Made by a program: the position numbers and the translations under genes. A DNA stretch of 64,000 bases from Leptasterias polaris (Eukaryota; Echinodermata; Asteroidea; Forcipulatida; Asteriidae), in contig JAZGTN010000037.1 in assembly GCA_037783415.1 (NCBI GenBank), forward strand, positions 5,070,501 to 5,134,500, read 5' to 3'. Below the pieces are notes generated by a model. That model was given only the letters and a program-made list of their open reading frames with translations. It was not told where the DNA came from and made no database searches. Shown piece after piece: positions 1 through 42,521 of this stretch (position 1 is its first letter; every line of letters starts with the position of its first letter).

Positions 1-672
1 GAGACCGATAAAAGTGTTACACTAAGTAAAAGTCAATTTTATTCGGAGGAAATGAATATGCAAAGTCCTATATTGGTGGTTAAACACACCGCCCCTCCAA
101 ATCAAGTATCCAATGAAAGAAGCTCAATTGTCATATTTGCATAATTTATGCAGCATGGGAAAGTGGGTGTATGTTAACGGTGGTTTGAGTTGAGAATTGA
201 GCAATTAAAAGGGCTGTGTCACCATGATCAAAGTCTGCTTGTGGTCGGGCATGGAAACATGAAAGAAAGTTCAGAATTCAAGGTCTGGCCACAGATTCGC
301 TGTGAACAAGACGACACAGCCCCTTTAAGCCTTATTATGCAGTTGGATATCAACCAAATCAAATTATACTTTCCTCTTCTTTTCTTAAACTTAAAGTCTA
401 AATATGCACTAATAAAACGATAACACAAACACATGATATATCACGTGACTTTATGCAGTTAAACTAATGAGGTGTACAAGCGAGTTGTCCGAACATTTAC
501 AAATGGTAAAATTTATTAAAAAGTAACTCAGCAGGTGACTGTTTTTTATGCGTATTTATGTGTGAATTTTTTTATACTAGCAGAAGCTAAAATGTTAAAA
601 TAACTGTTTAAATCTGACACCACTTTCATCAACATAGTACGGACGTGAACCATTGATCTAATCCATTCCAGT

Positions 673-1257
673 ACAGAAAACTTAACTTCAGCTAATGATC
701 TGAACTGGATCTGAACCCTGAACCACTGCAGCGACAGTGCTTATCAAAATGACAAAGTTTATCTGTGACAAACCAAACTCACCCAATCCCTTTGGAGAAT
801 CCCCATTTTGCTGACAATCTCAACTGGATTCGAACCCTAACCCATTGCAATTAACCTGATAACTAACCAAGGTACATGAACTAGAACTTGACTCGAACCC
901 TGGACCATTGCAATTCAGGATACGAATATTAAGTAACCAAGGTACAGAAACTGGACATGGATTTCAACACTGGACCATTGCAATTAGGAATAAGTAACCT
1001 AGGTAGGTACAGAAACTGGCGAGGATTTGAACCCTGGACCATTGCAATTAGGAATAAGTAACCTAGGTAGGTACAGAAACTGGCGAGGATTTGAACCCTG
1101 GACCATAGCAATTAAGGATATTTGTAAGTAACTTAAGTACAGAACTAGAACTTGACTCAATTCCTGCCTCAATGCAATAAAGGACATTTATAAGTAACTG
1201 AGGTACAGAAACTGGATTAGAACCCTGGACAATTGCAGTGACAGTTCTTAACAAAGC
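673..1257. repeat. 64-bp minisatellite with tRNA B-box-like core
   Basis: About eight diverged units share the core GAACCCTGGACCATTGCAAT, for example near 713, 833, 896, 965, 1029, 1093 and 1220. The units at 965, 1029 and 1093 are exactly 64 bp apart and nearly identical. The minus strand reads GGGTTCAAATCC in the better copies, which matches the pol III B-box consensus, so the array may derive from the 3' half of a tRNA-like SINE. That origin is inference. Confidence 0.75.
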
Positions 1258-2820
1258 GATAAACCTTATGACAGGGACTGTTTGTAATGTACTATGAAAT
1301 ATTTAATACTTCAGTCTGGTTCTACAATCCACAGTACATTTGCCTATATCAGTGCAGTCTAATGGTTGAATGATATGTGCAGACTTTGTGGTACCAGATA
1401 AGAACTAACTTTCATGTACAGCACTTAACAATAGTTACAAATTAAACAATACAAAGTCTGATATATATATAATAATGTGTCAATTAATAAGATCTTAAAA
1501 TAACATATCTAGGTTAAGAAGTTATATGGACATTATTTTACACCATAACGCCAGAAGGATCTATGTGTACTTAAAAAGGCTGTCCTTTCCAAACAATCAT
1601 CTAAATCCACTGCCACACCCATATCAAAATTTTGGCAAATAGGTAACAGAAAATCCACCTTCATTTACTGACATTTCAGTTTCACAATGTATTTAAGTAA
1701 CAGTATCAATCAACCCAACAGTGAAAATACTTTTCAGAAAACTAGGAAAATTTATTTTGGAAATTGTTTTTGCAAAAGAAGTGCACTCTAAACTCAAAAT
1801 GTAAAAATTGCACGGCGTACTTCTGAGCATGCGCTTATTTTGGATAACGATGGATTTACCTGGCGGGTCTGCTGCCACCTATTGTCCCAAAAGTCTCCCA
1901 CGGAAGTTAGGAGAGGAGAAGGGAACTCTTTTGCAAGGTCGCTTAGAAAGAATTTTGAAATAAGTTTACGATGCCGAAAAACCCCAGCTTTGATAGCTTC
2001 CTCACACACTGGTAATATCTTGCAATGAGGTTTCTTACACGAAATCCCCAGCGCTTAGTTTAAAAAAAAATTTGACAAAGAGGCAGTTAATAAACAAGTT
2101 TAATGTATACATACAAAAACAATCATTGATTGGTTTTAAGCCCAGATCAATGATTTTTCATACAGATTTTTTTCTTCTTCTTTTGCTTTTGTTGTTTTAA
2201 TATAAAGGCGTTACAATTAGGATCCATCATTAAAACATGATAAAAAACATCAAAATATTCTCATCAAAAAAACTCCTATTTATTCTGTACACTGAAAGTC
2301 TAGTTTTTTTTCTTAATTTTTTTTTTCTCTTTATAGTTTTTATTTAGTTAGTTATTTGCCTACTTACAGCAGACGTTTACCACAAGACAACCATCTTTCT
2401 TTCCAGCACACACACACAAAAAGTCAATGTTAAGCCATGTCCGTATCAAGCGGCTTTGGCTACGGCCAATAGAATTCTCCAGCAATCTAGCCGTTGCCGA
2501 AGCCACTCATTCAAACATGGCGTAAGTTTAAATGAAGCATGGGTCCTTTGGTTCTAGACTGGTGCCTGTGACCTACGCGAGGGTAGTTTGCAGTACCGCA
2601 AACATCAGGTACTAACGATGACAATCTTAACAAAATAAAAAAAGCTTAATCACTGTTTAAATGAGGATATGGTAGCCAACCAAGGAAATCCAACCCATAC
2701 CGTCCGACGTGGCTCTACCCCGAGGTTAAAAAAATGAGGTTTACCATCATCTGGATTCAATTCACTCACAGAAAAATAAAAACCGTGAAAATGCTTCTTG
2801 AGAATAGAACACATTTAACT

Positions 2821-2989
2821 GAGGTCTGGAATTACATGAATGCCATGAAGGCCGGGGCCTCTGTTGCCCCTGGTCATGGCCTTGGTGCCCCTTCAAAAGT
2901 TTCCCAGAGACTAAAAAATTTTCCAATGGAAGTGCCCTTTGCAAAAGGAAAATGGCCTTGCCCTCTTAAAGATGAAATTCCAGGCCTGG
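2821..2989. mobile_element. Small TIR element (CCAGGCCTGGAATT family)
   Basis: The ends are inverted copies of one another: one side begins with GTCTGGAATTACATG and the other ends with GAAATTCCAGGCCTGG. The interior contains a run rich in GGCCTTGGTGCCCC. A second copy with the same interior lies at 13914-14098 and a weaker relative near 30190-30300. No coding capacity is seen, so it is a MITE-like, non-autonomous element. Confidence 0.6.
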
Positions 2990-2994
2990 TGATG

Positions 2995-3017
2995 ATTCAT
3001 TCATTCATTCATTCATT
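2995..3017. repeat. (ATTC)n microsatellite
   Basis: Five to six ATTC units in a row. On the minus strand they follow a short stretch ending AATAAAAGAAATG, which resembles the microsatellite tail of a non-LTR element. No element body could be recognised beside it. Confidence 0.7.
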
Positions 3018-3020
3018 TCT

Positions 3021-3026
3021 TTTATT
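3021..3026 (-). terminator. Candidate poly(A) signal of the MK2 gene
   Basis: TTTATT on the plus strand gives AATAAA on the minus strand about 450 bases after the MK2 stop codon. It is the nearest canonical hexamer I see downstream of the stop. It sits next to repeat-like sequence, so its use is inferred. Confidence 0.35.
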
Positions 3027-3410
3027 TGTCTCAAATCGTGGCCCGGAGGCCAAATTCCAAAAGACAATAACATTAAAACAATAATATAATAGAAGGGGGG
3101 GAAGTTTGCCACGTGGGTGGTTCAAGTCATAACTGGATTATATATTTTTAAAAAGGTCTTATATTGAAGAGTTTCAAACATGCAATTGGTTCAAAGCAAC
3201 AAGGTCATAATACCTCAACGCCTTTGGTTTCAAAGTGGAAAACAGGGAATGTTTCAAAACAAAACAAAACTGATATCACCTTTTGAGCTGTGACGAAAAA
3301 TGCACAGAGGGTTGTATCATAATGTAACAACCCAGTTGCTCCCACACAGCAGGCTTGATAACTCTTCCGATCTCAAATAAACTTTATGTAAGAATCCAGG
3401 CGCCAGAAAT

Positions 3411-3432
3411 GGGGGGGGGGGGGGGGGGGGGG
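3411..3432. repeat. Poly-G run of 22 bases
   Basis: An uninterrupted G tract (poly-C in the MK2 transcript) starting about 45 bases beyond the MK2 stop codon, hence in its predicted 3' UTR. Length is prone to sequencing error. Confidence 0.85.
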
Positions 3433-3478
3433 AACGGAGACGACCCAGTGCAAAAGACGGTGCTGAATCCTTACTGAA

Positions 3479-34545
<31,067 letters not shown>

Positions 34546-35419
34546 TTAAAATCATTGATGGATGACAAATAACCTGGACTGAGGTTTTTATTACATTTGT
34601 AACAAGAACAAGGTCGTTTATTTTACACTGTATGCACTACACAAACAGACAATTGGAAATTAAAGATGTACGTACTATACAGTTATCACACACCTATGTA
34701 GTGAACTGTTTTCATCAGGATTTTATTATTTTGTATTACTCTGTCTTTGTGTCTGTTTCTGTCTTTGTTGGGAAAGGTGACAGCTTTTACTTACAGTGTA
34801 CGAAACAGGATTGTACACAAATGTGAGTGCATGAAATGGTGTAATATACATTTTGTAAATTAATTTAAAACATTTAATGAACATTAGGTCTATGTACATA
34901 CCTGTACACTGTACTCGGTGCATTCTGTGAGCAATGACTGTAAAGCATGCATATGAATGAGTTTGTGACGTACTGTGCAATAAACTGTACTTGCTAACAC
35001 TTCCCGACTACATGTACAGTATGGACACACATACATGTACATGTCACATAAATGTTGTGAAATGGGATGCACTCATGTTGTGAAATGTCAGGTTTTGAAG
35101 AATGTGTACCATTCTTTGTTCATAACATTCAAAAAACAAAATATACAAGCAACGTTTATTGGTAAAATTCATTCACATGTACATCACTTAGATATCCCTT
35201 CCCAAAAGAATAATTACACAGAGGGCAATGCATCTTTAACATCTCGGCACTACTTATACATGTAGAATCGAAAACAAGTAACAAAACCTTCAACTCCTAT
35301 TATCACAGTCAAACAGACAACCCGCAAAATAAATATAAAAACAAAAACCTAAACATACCAGCATAATACATCTGTGAACAGTACATGTATAGTACATGTA
35401 CATGTACATGTACACTTAT

Positions 35420-36476
35420 GCAGAGATGCCAACATTGAATTCCGAAAAAGAGTAGCACCGCTGAGCAAGTTTAGGTCAGGCGCATACAACTCACCGCCAC
35501 CGAGCCGTAAAAAGAGGAAAATTATGACATTTATGATAAAAACTAATATTTTCATCGAAAATCGCTTAATGCAAAGCGGCCTTGCTATATAGAGGCCAAA
35601 CAATTATGAATTTTATTTAGGCTTGATTAAATAAAAATAAAAAATTTATTGAAAATTTATTATTATTTTTGTATCGGACCGCAATCTTGTGCATGAAGAG
35701 AACCATACTGCAATTCTTTCCAACTAAATTCAACAAACTTGCTTTGGTTTTTGTTCCTTTGTTTATTGAGAAATTAATGCTCACGTTTGTAATTGTACAG
35801 AAACGCCACACCACAGCAGGCTATTCAAGTCTTCAATTCAAACAACTTCAGCAAGAGGAATTTTGTCAACTTGCCTTTCCAACCAATTCCATTTCCACCA
35901 ACTGCATTCTTTACAACTTTTTTATTGAAAGTTTTCATCAGATCTTGGCCTCGATTGCGATCGATGAAATCTTTTCTTTTGGTCACTTTTAATTTAGTTG
36001 ATCGATGCATGCAGCGATAGCGATGTTTCAAACAAACTCCACAACGACGTGCGCTTGCATTGCTGACAGGTTATCACAGTGTCTGTTTGCCGCCGCATCC
36101 CACACACATGAAGCGTTAGAAAAACTGCGGAACCAGTCTCTACAAAAGCAACTGTAGAATGTATGCTGTACAAGGTGTCTTGTGTCTCTGTGCTACGCGT
36201 GTCAGTGTAGGCAAATCCTGAGTGCGATAGTTTATGGGATTGGTACCTAAATTAAAACACAAAAACGGGTGTGAATTCGCGGCTATCATCACTTTTAACC
36301 ACGCGGCAGTCAACATTTAAAGTTTTTATTTTATTTTATCGTGATACATTGTTTGTAATCTACATTTACACTGGGCGGCTTGTTTATCGTATTTAATTGA
36401 AGTATTATCGTAGCAGCGTATTCACGGCTCAAAATCATAATTTCTACGCCCAAATCGTGTATGTTGGCATCTCTGC
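35420..36476. mobile_element. 1057-bp TIR element with TTAT target duplication
   Basis: A perfect 16-bp terminal repeat GCAGAGATGCCAACAT lies at 35420-35435 and, inverted, at 36461-36476. TTAT flanks both ends (35416-35419, 36477-36480). On the minus strand about 35825-36150 holds basic, cysteine-bearing frames, for example RRCGVCLKHRYRC and, in another frame, TDTVITCQQCKRTS. These could be frameshifted transposase zinc-ribbon remnants. The superfamily is not established; 4-bp duplications are known from more than one. Confidence 0.75.
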
Positions 36477-36924
36477 TTATGTGCATGTTCATACTCTTCT
36501 TGTGCAGTGCACTTTCTACCATGCAAAATCCAAGCAAAATCCCTGAGTCTGCACTGCCCAGCAAGGGCCAAGAGGTCATAACTTACCCAGTCAGGGTCAC
36601 TGCCAACGGGGCTTTGATCACGTTAGTCTCTCCGGCCATTTCAGGTTTAAAGTTGTTGGCCTAAATGTGACTTTGGATTTATAAGTGTTCAGTAATGTGA
36701 GCAACTCTTACACTAAGCGGTTTATGATGCCACTGTTGTGTACATTATGCAGTCTTAACTTTAGGTTGTGTTTGCATTCCAGAAGAGGACCCACCTGCTT
36801 GTTGCATTTCCAGATACCCAAGTCAGCTGAAATCTGACTCAGCTGAGTCATAATGCCAGCAGCCAATTAATGACTGACAGCTAGTTTTGATTCCCGCTGG
36901 GAAACAACATTTAGTATCCTTAAA

Positions 36925-37350
36925 GGTAGGGTCACAGATTGGTTTTTGTCAACGTAATGCTGATTTGTAGTCAAAATTATAAAGAAATTAACATGTGAAA
37001 GTTCAGCTGAATACAGTGTTTACTTGATGAGAAAACAGCAAAAAACTGTCACAGTACTGTCATCAAGAACGTTGAATCCATCCATGTTTAACGGGGTGAC
37101 AGCGGGTACCAACCGCATCTCTGGCAGCACCATTTGCGAACAGAAGTCTGAGAAATGATTAAAATGCATGAATCGTTTCTCAGATTCAAATGTTGTTGGG
37201 TGAAAACAATTTCCTGATAAACCATATTACTTGGAAGGAAATCCTTTCTCAAAATACTTTACAATACTATCAACAGCTGCAATGCTTCTCACAATTTTTT
37301 TTTTATGGTCATTAACTTTTTGAGCATTTACCAATCTATGTGTATGACCC
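36925..37350 (+). repeat. Dispersed repeat (TAGGGTCACAGATTG family)
   Basis: The longest copy in this window of the family also at 10100-10400 and 47745-47940. It begins GGTAGGGTCACAGATTGG and includes GGGGTGACAGCGGGTACC and, later, TTCTCAAAATACTTTACAAT. A related 3' half lies at 21140-21340. Confidence 0.7.
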
Positions 37351-37969
37351 AACTGGAACAGGAGTGATTTACTACTGATTAGGCTATTTATTACCCAAAT
37401 AGAAAATTCAGAAAATAATAAAATGTAAACCAGTATTCAGAGGATGTACCTCTGGTGTCACGGGTGGTGAAACCAACCCGTAATTTGAGTAAATTTTGAC
37501 TAAAGAGTGGTTCAGATTTCCTTTGAATTATGCTACTTTTGACTTCACTTCTTAACAAATTTATGCAAAACAAGAATTGCATGCATAGTGCCAGGAGAAT
37601 TTCAATAGAGGGCGTTTTAAATGTAAACATAAGGAAGGCACGTGGTCAGTTGACCCCTTACACTGACATCACACACAGTTCCTTTTTCACACAGATAACC
37701 CCCATCAAGTCCGTCTCAAAATTAATTCCATTTTCTCTGTCTTTTCACCCTCGATTTTGTCTTTTTCCAACCTCCTAGGTTAAACGTATAGCCTCTTCCC
37801 TTAACCCTTCCCCAGATCTCCTTTATCATTGTTCATTCCTTTCCCTTGCTTCTTTAGCCTGCATTCTGCCTCTCTCTTTTCACTTTACTTTCTTCTTCTT
37901 GACACTAGGGCTGTGTCCGAATGAGCAGCAACAGCTATGGCTACAGCTAGATTTCCACATTGCTTTTTT

Positions 37970-38725
37970 TCATCCACGATACATCGTCAAAAATGTACCG
38001 CGATATTCGATGATATCGCGGTTAATTTGTGACGCTTTAAGTGCCGCGAATTGGTTAGTAGTGTGAGGAAATTTGATAAAGGCTGTAAGGCTTTCCATTC
38101 TAGCCATGGTTTTATTTCTTCATGTTACCCGAAGCACCACAAACGCAATTGGCACAGGCTGATTGGCTGATTCCTGACCGGCCGCTTTCCGATTGGCCGA
38201 TCGTGTGAATAATTATGACGTAGTGCTTCTCACAGCGCTGCCATAGTATTCATCACCTCAATCCCGCAGATGTGCTTGCATGCTCCTAACGTGGTAAACT
38301 TTATAGTTAGGGGTGCAGGAATGGCGTGTAGCTGTGGGAGCGAAAAGGCAAGGGAAATTCCCTTTGTGAGAAATCACCTCGTGGTCGGGAAACGTCAGAC
38401 GAACGTTTTTATACATGTACGTGCGTGAGCTAATACCGCACAGTTTTCGTTTGTTTGATGTTGGTCTGTATGAGACCGTCTGTTTGATGTCGGTCTTTTC
38501 GAAAAATCCCAGTCGGGGATCAATAGTAGGGAATCTTGCGGTTGCGATCGGTGCCTTTTTATGTTTTTAAACAGCTCATATCAGCTCGATTAGGAAATGC
38601 ATCGCGATACTTCATCGAAACCGCGATTTGCCGATATTGCGATTAAAAAAACCAGACACGATATCGTAATCGTTTAAAAAATTGAATCGCGATTTTCGAT
38701 AATATCGTGGTATCGCCCAAGCTTA
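37970..38725. mobile_element. GATATCG-rich TIR element nested in a palindromic repeat
   Basis: Both ends are rich in inverted CGATAT/ATCG words: CATCCACGATACATCG near the left, TATCGTGGTATCGCCC near the right. The element splits a CTATGGCTACAGCTAGATTT repeat, whose second half resumes with ACCATGCGTTTAGGATATAG at about 38730. The interior is GC-richer than its surroundings and has no large frame. Exact ends are uncertain. Confidence 0.55.
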
Positions 38726-39183
38726 GTCACCATGCGTTTAGGATATAGGACTTCCTTAGCAATACCCTTAGCAACAGTCATAGCCTTTTCCTTAGCTCTA
38801 GCCACCAATTTGGATATGTCCTAGTATTCTTGTTTGTATGCGTTGTGTTGTCATTTAGCCTTCGAAAAAGACTCTGCCGGGGTCAAAACCTCAGGACATT
38901 AACAATTCTTGGCATTATACCGTATAGAGGTCCTTTTGGTACGTACAGTTTGGTTGCCAGTTTGTAATCAGCTAATTCTGTTTTCTAAGTTATGTACGCA
39001 ATCACATCATATTATTTCTCCTTTTGTGTGTACATCTCAAGTAGGATTGGTTTTGTTCCACTTCTTAGAAAATAATTCCCAGGACGATTTAGCATCAGAA
39101 CACTAGGCCTACCAAGATCTTTTTTTATTACAAAAATAAATAAATAAAACAATTGACAATACAATTCTCTGCCAAATGCATCT

Positions 39184-39270
39184 AAATAATTTGAGGTTAA
39201 ACAAAGAAAAATGGACCAAGGACCTCCAGATAAACATGTCGGCACTCTACCAACTGAGCTATCTAGCCCT
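39184..39270 (-). repeat. tRNA-derived SINE, degraded
   Basis: In minus orientation it reads GGGCTAGATAGCTCAGTTGG then TAGAGTGCCGACATG, a shortened B-box region, and TTTTTCTTTGTTTAACCTC. The shared 5' flank with GACAAAATAGGGAGACTGCC is present at 39271-39305. Confidence 0.75.
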
Positions 39271-39460
39271 ACATGTATGTTGGCAGTCTCCCTATTTTGT
39301 CAATATCTTTGTTCGGGGGTGCCAGGGGGGTACCTACATTGTCTTTAAGTGCAGGTTTACATTATGTACAATGTAGGTTTCAATCAAGCAATTACGTATT
39401 CCAAACTCCCTCACTGAGTAATAGCGAAAAGGGGCAACACAGGAAGCAATGACGAGAGGA

Positions 39461-39496
39461 GGGGGGGGGGGGGGGGGGGTGGGGGGGGGTGGGGGG
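39461..39496. repeat. Interrupted poly-G run
   Basis: Thirty-six bases of G broken by two T residues. A 24-base poly-C run follows at 39784-39807, opposite in strand sense. Both lengths may be unreliable. Confidence 0.85.
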
Positions 39497-39783
39497 CAAT
39501 GCTGTCATCACACCCTGGTGATGATGCTTCATTGAGTTGCTGTTATTTACTAACACAAGATTGTTACTAAGAAGGAAACCAGAGGTCCCCGTATTGATCT
39601 AATTTATGAAGTCACCTGCACTTGCGCAGTTATTCCTGGCTTTATAAGTTAGCAGGTGGATATCGTACTAATGTGCCCCTGGACCTGATGGGGGGATATG
39701 AAGCTGTTCAGGCATAGTGATTCAAAGGCTATTTTCGGCTTAAAACAGTCTCTCTTTACAGAGTTTTTGACAAATTTATGCAG

Positions 39784-39807
39784 CCCCCCCCCCCCCCCCC
39801 CCCCCCC
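39784..39807. repeat. Poly-C run of 24 bases
   Basis: An uninterrupted C tract, one of several long homopolymers of G or C in the window (also 26198-26213, 32031-32047, about 41618-41638 and 61128-61140). Confidence 0.85.
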
Positions 39808-40081
39808 GTATAAAAATGCACAAAATGTCACATGAAATACAGATTATGTTCGCGCAAGCAAAACCCCTTGCTAACCATGCTTACCTACATGTATGATTTT
39901 TTTACTTTGACTGAACATAATATACATGTAATAAGCAGACTTTTCTGCTAAATGCTCACCTACATGTATGAAATATATGTCTTGACTTAACGTATAATGA
40001 GCAGACTTTTCTGCTGCTCAAAGTTAATAATTAATAATATCATAAGTGAAATACATGATTGTTTGTTTGTTGCACAGTTTA

Positions 40082-40255
40082 CCCTTGTTAAAGAGCACTG
40101 TTATAAAGACGTTACTGCTTATAAAGAAAACATTCTGAAGTCCTGAATCTCATTTCTGCTTTGTGTTTTGCTGTCCTCCTAAAATAATACTGTTCCTGTT
40201 ATAAAGAGGTAATTTGGGCAGTCCTAGGAATATTGTTACAACAAGAGTCGACTGT
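40082..40255 (-). repeat. Single dispersed copy of the 12185-12505 tandem unit
   Basis: On the minus strand it contains CCTCTTTATAACAGGAACAG, GAAATGAGATTCAGGACTTC and TTATAAGCAGTAACGTCTTT, matching the tandem array in MK2 intron 2 in inverted orientation. Confidence 0.7.
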
Positions 40256-40721
40256 AAGGGATGTGCATCTATAGATGTTTATTTTCCAAAACGATTAAAA
40301 AAATTTGAAGGAGCAGCAGGCTGATAAAAAACAAATTGCAAACCGATACTACTTGCGGCCGATGCGCAAACATTTTTTTTAAATTGACTTGTTGTTTTTT
40401 GTTTTACTTCAGGTCAAATCCACAAAAATTCAAGATAACTCCATTAGCATGTTTTGCAGGTTAGGTTACCATGCTTGAGCATGCACATGGATCAAACACA
40501 AGCTGTACCAACCAAAGTGTGCCATATTTTCAAAATACAAACTTTCAGTGGTTCAAGTGAGCAGGGCATGCTTGGGGGAAAAAATGGTACAGTGAGATCG
40601 ATCACCCATTGGAATGAGGTTGAACTATATAAGCAAGGAGGGTGCCTTAAAAGGCAACCCTGTATGTTGCTTTCTTTTGAACCATGTACATTGTAGTATG
40701 TGTGTACAACTTTAAACTGCA

Positions 40722-40948
40722 TCAGGGTCCGCCCTTCACTTTTTCAGTGACTGGCCAGCAGGACCAGTTAGCTAGTCAGTTCACAAGTCCACCAGCTTTT
40801 TCACTGGTCTATATTTCACATTAAATAGGGATGCTTTCCAACACTGAATTAGCCAGCCGGATCACTTAGAGTAAAGTTTCACTGGTCCTTCGGTGTTTTA
40901 ACTGGCATCTGGCCAGCGGACCACTGTTAAGGGAGAACGCTGTATGTA
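40722..40948 (+). repeat. Dispersed repeat (ACTGGCCAGCAGGACCAGTT), 125 bp identical to an inverted copy
   Basis: Positions 40722-40846 are identical, base for base, to the reverse complement of 54540-54664. Beyond 40846 the two copies diverge but keep the GGCATYTGGCCAGCGRCCA end. The family also occurs at 14140-14370 in much more diverged form. Confidence 0.9.
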
Positions 40949-41759
40949 TCGTACGAACACAGTCATCTACACTTTACTGGCATCCAACTGTAACAATGTA
41001 GAGAATTTCGATATTAACATTGAATGAGTTGACGAGTATAATAGTTGTAGGCTTGATGTTTCGTTTTTAAAATGGCAATGACACCAATACGTTTTCTCCC
41101 TGGTAAAAAGGGCACCTCTGAGGATATCATAAATCAAGGGCACTGGTAGGCAACTGCTTCCATTGCCTCTGTAAAGTATCACTATCAGGCCTGTTGTTGA
41201 TAATGATAGACACATTCTGCACAGAATTAAAAATGCTTTAGGAATGATGAGTGCATACTTCATGAGGTTAATGAATGCATCGACAAACACAGGGTGACAA
41301 ATTCTTTGTTTTATATGGCCAATTTGGCCCTTGCCTTGGAAGAAGAAAAGAAAAGAAAAAACACCCCATGAGGTTGAAATGCTGACTGAACTTTATGAAA
41401 AAGAAAATTAGATTAACTTATTTGTTTACAAGTAAGTATGCTATATATGTATGTGATTTGTTATATCACAAGTGCTTGTGAAACACAGACAATGTGCGTC
41501 TGCTGTCTGCAGCCAATACATAGCTCTGGCCAATAGAACATGTGTATTGTAACCTTTGTTAACAAAAAGATAGCTTGACCACAACTTCTTGTGGTCAAGC
41601 TATCCCCTTGCCTTCATAACCCCCCCCCCCCCCCCCCTTTGTCTTCATAATCCCTGCTATACCCCCTGCCTTCTCTGAATGCTTTCTGCTTTTCTCCCTC
41701 CACTCTCTCTATTCATGTATTTCCACTTGACTACTCTTGCAACTCTTGTCTGCTTGTAT

Positions 41760-41840
41760 GTGTGTTGTGTGTTGTGTGTTGTCATTTAGCCTTCGAGAAA
41801 GACTCTGCTAGGGTCGAAACGTCAGGCCACTAACTTATTT
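41760..41840 (+). repeat. Dispersed repeat (TTAGCCTTCGAGAAAGACTC)
   Basis: GTCATTTAGCCTTCGAGAAAG followed by GGGTCGAAACGTCAGG. A matching copy at 38850-38905 has GTCATTTAGCCTTCGAAAAA. Two other GATCGAAACG-type repeats (7413-7450, 30905-30945) look like a separate related family. Confidence 0.6.
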
Positions 41841-42149
41841 TTTTATATAATTTCAGCATAAATTCAAGACTTATAAAAGTAACAGCTGAACAAGTTTTGA
41901 GATGTTTCCCCCTTTCTTCATATCAAAAGCTCAAACAATGCAATTTCCATAAAATATAAGATTTAATGTTTTCTTCCATAGGGCCGTGTTATACAATGCA
42001 TTAAGCAGAAAGTCCAGGCTCTGTGTTTTTTTTGTATGTGAAGTCACAGGTTACATGTGAGGTCTATAGGAACATAGAGCAAAGAACAGAGATAGGACGC
42101 AGTAAAGCACTAATTTTTCTTTACCCCACTCAGCATTTATGATACTTTT

Positions 42150-42521
42150 AAAGGCACTGAACACGTTTTGTAATTGTCAAAGACCAGTATTCTCACTTGG
42201 TGTATCCCAACATATGCATAAAATAACGAGCCTGTGAAAATTTGGGCTCAATTGGTCATTGAAGTTGCAAGAAAATGATGAAAGAAAAAACACCCTTGTT
42301 GTACAAATTAGTGTGCTTTCAGATAGGAATAAAAGGCTTCTGGCCAGAAGTCTTTTATTATTTTAGTGAGAAATTACCTCCTTCTCAAAAACTATGTAAC
42401 TTCAGAGGGAGTCGTTTCTCACAATGTTTTATACTATCAACAGCTCTCCGTTGCTCTTTACCAAGTAAGTTTTTATGCTAGTATATATTTTGAGTAATTA
42501 CCAAACGTGTACAGTGCCTTT
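42150..42521. mobile_element. MITE (AAAGGCACTG...CAGTGCCTTT), 372 bp
   Basis: Terminal inverted repeats AAAGGCACTGAACACGTTTT and the inverse of CAAACGTGTACAGTGCCTTT, continuing into GTAATT on both sides. Internal words include CTTTACCAAGTAAGTTTTTA and TGAGTAATTACCAAAC. I associate this family with sea-star genomes, from memory. It is non-coding. Confidence 0.75.

Larger units (their letters stand above)
1..3478. other. 3' flank of the MK2 gene, non-coding
   Basis: No supportable coding region is seen here. The stretch lies downstream of the MK2 stop codon on the minus strand. It contains a 64-bp minisatellite (about 673-1257), a copy of the CTATGGCT-type dispersed repeat (about 2445-2520), a small inverted-repeat element (2821-2989), an ATTC microsatellite and a poly-G run. 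The part nearest 3478 is presumably 3' UTR. Open frames in it are short and lack family resemblance. Confidence 0.6.
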
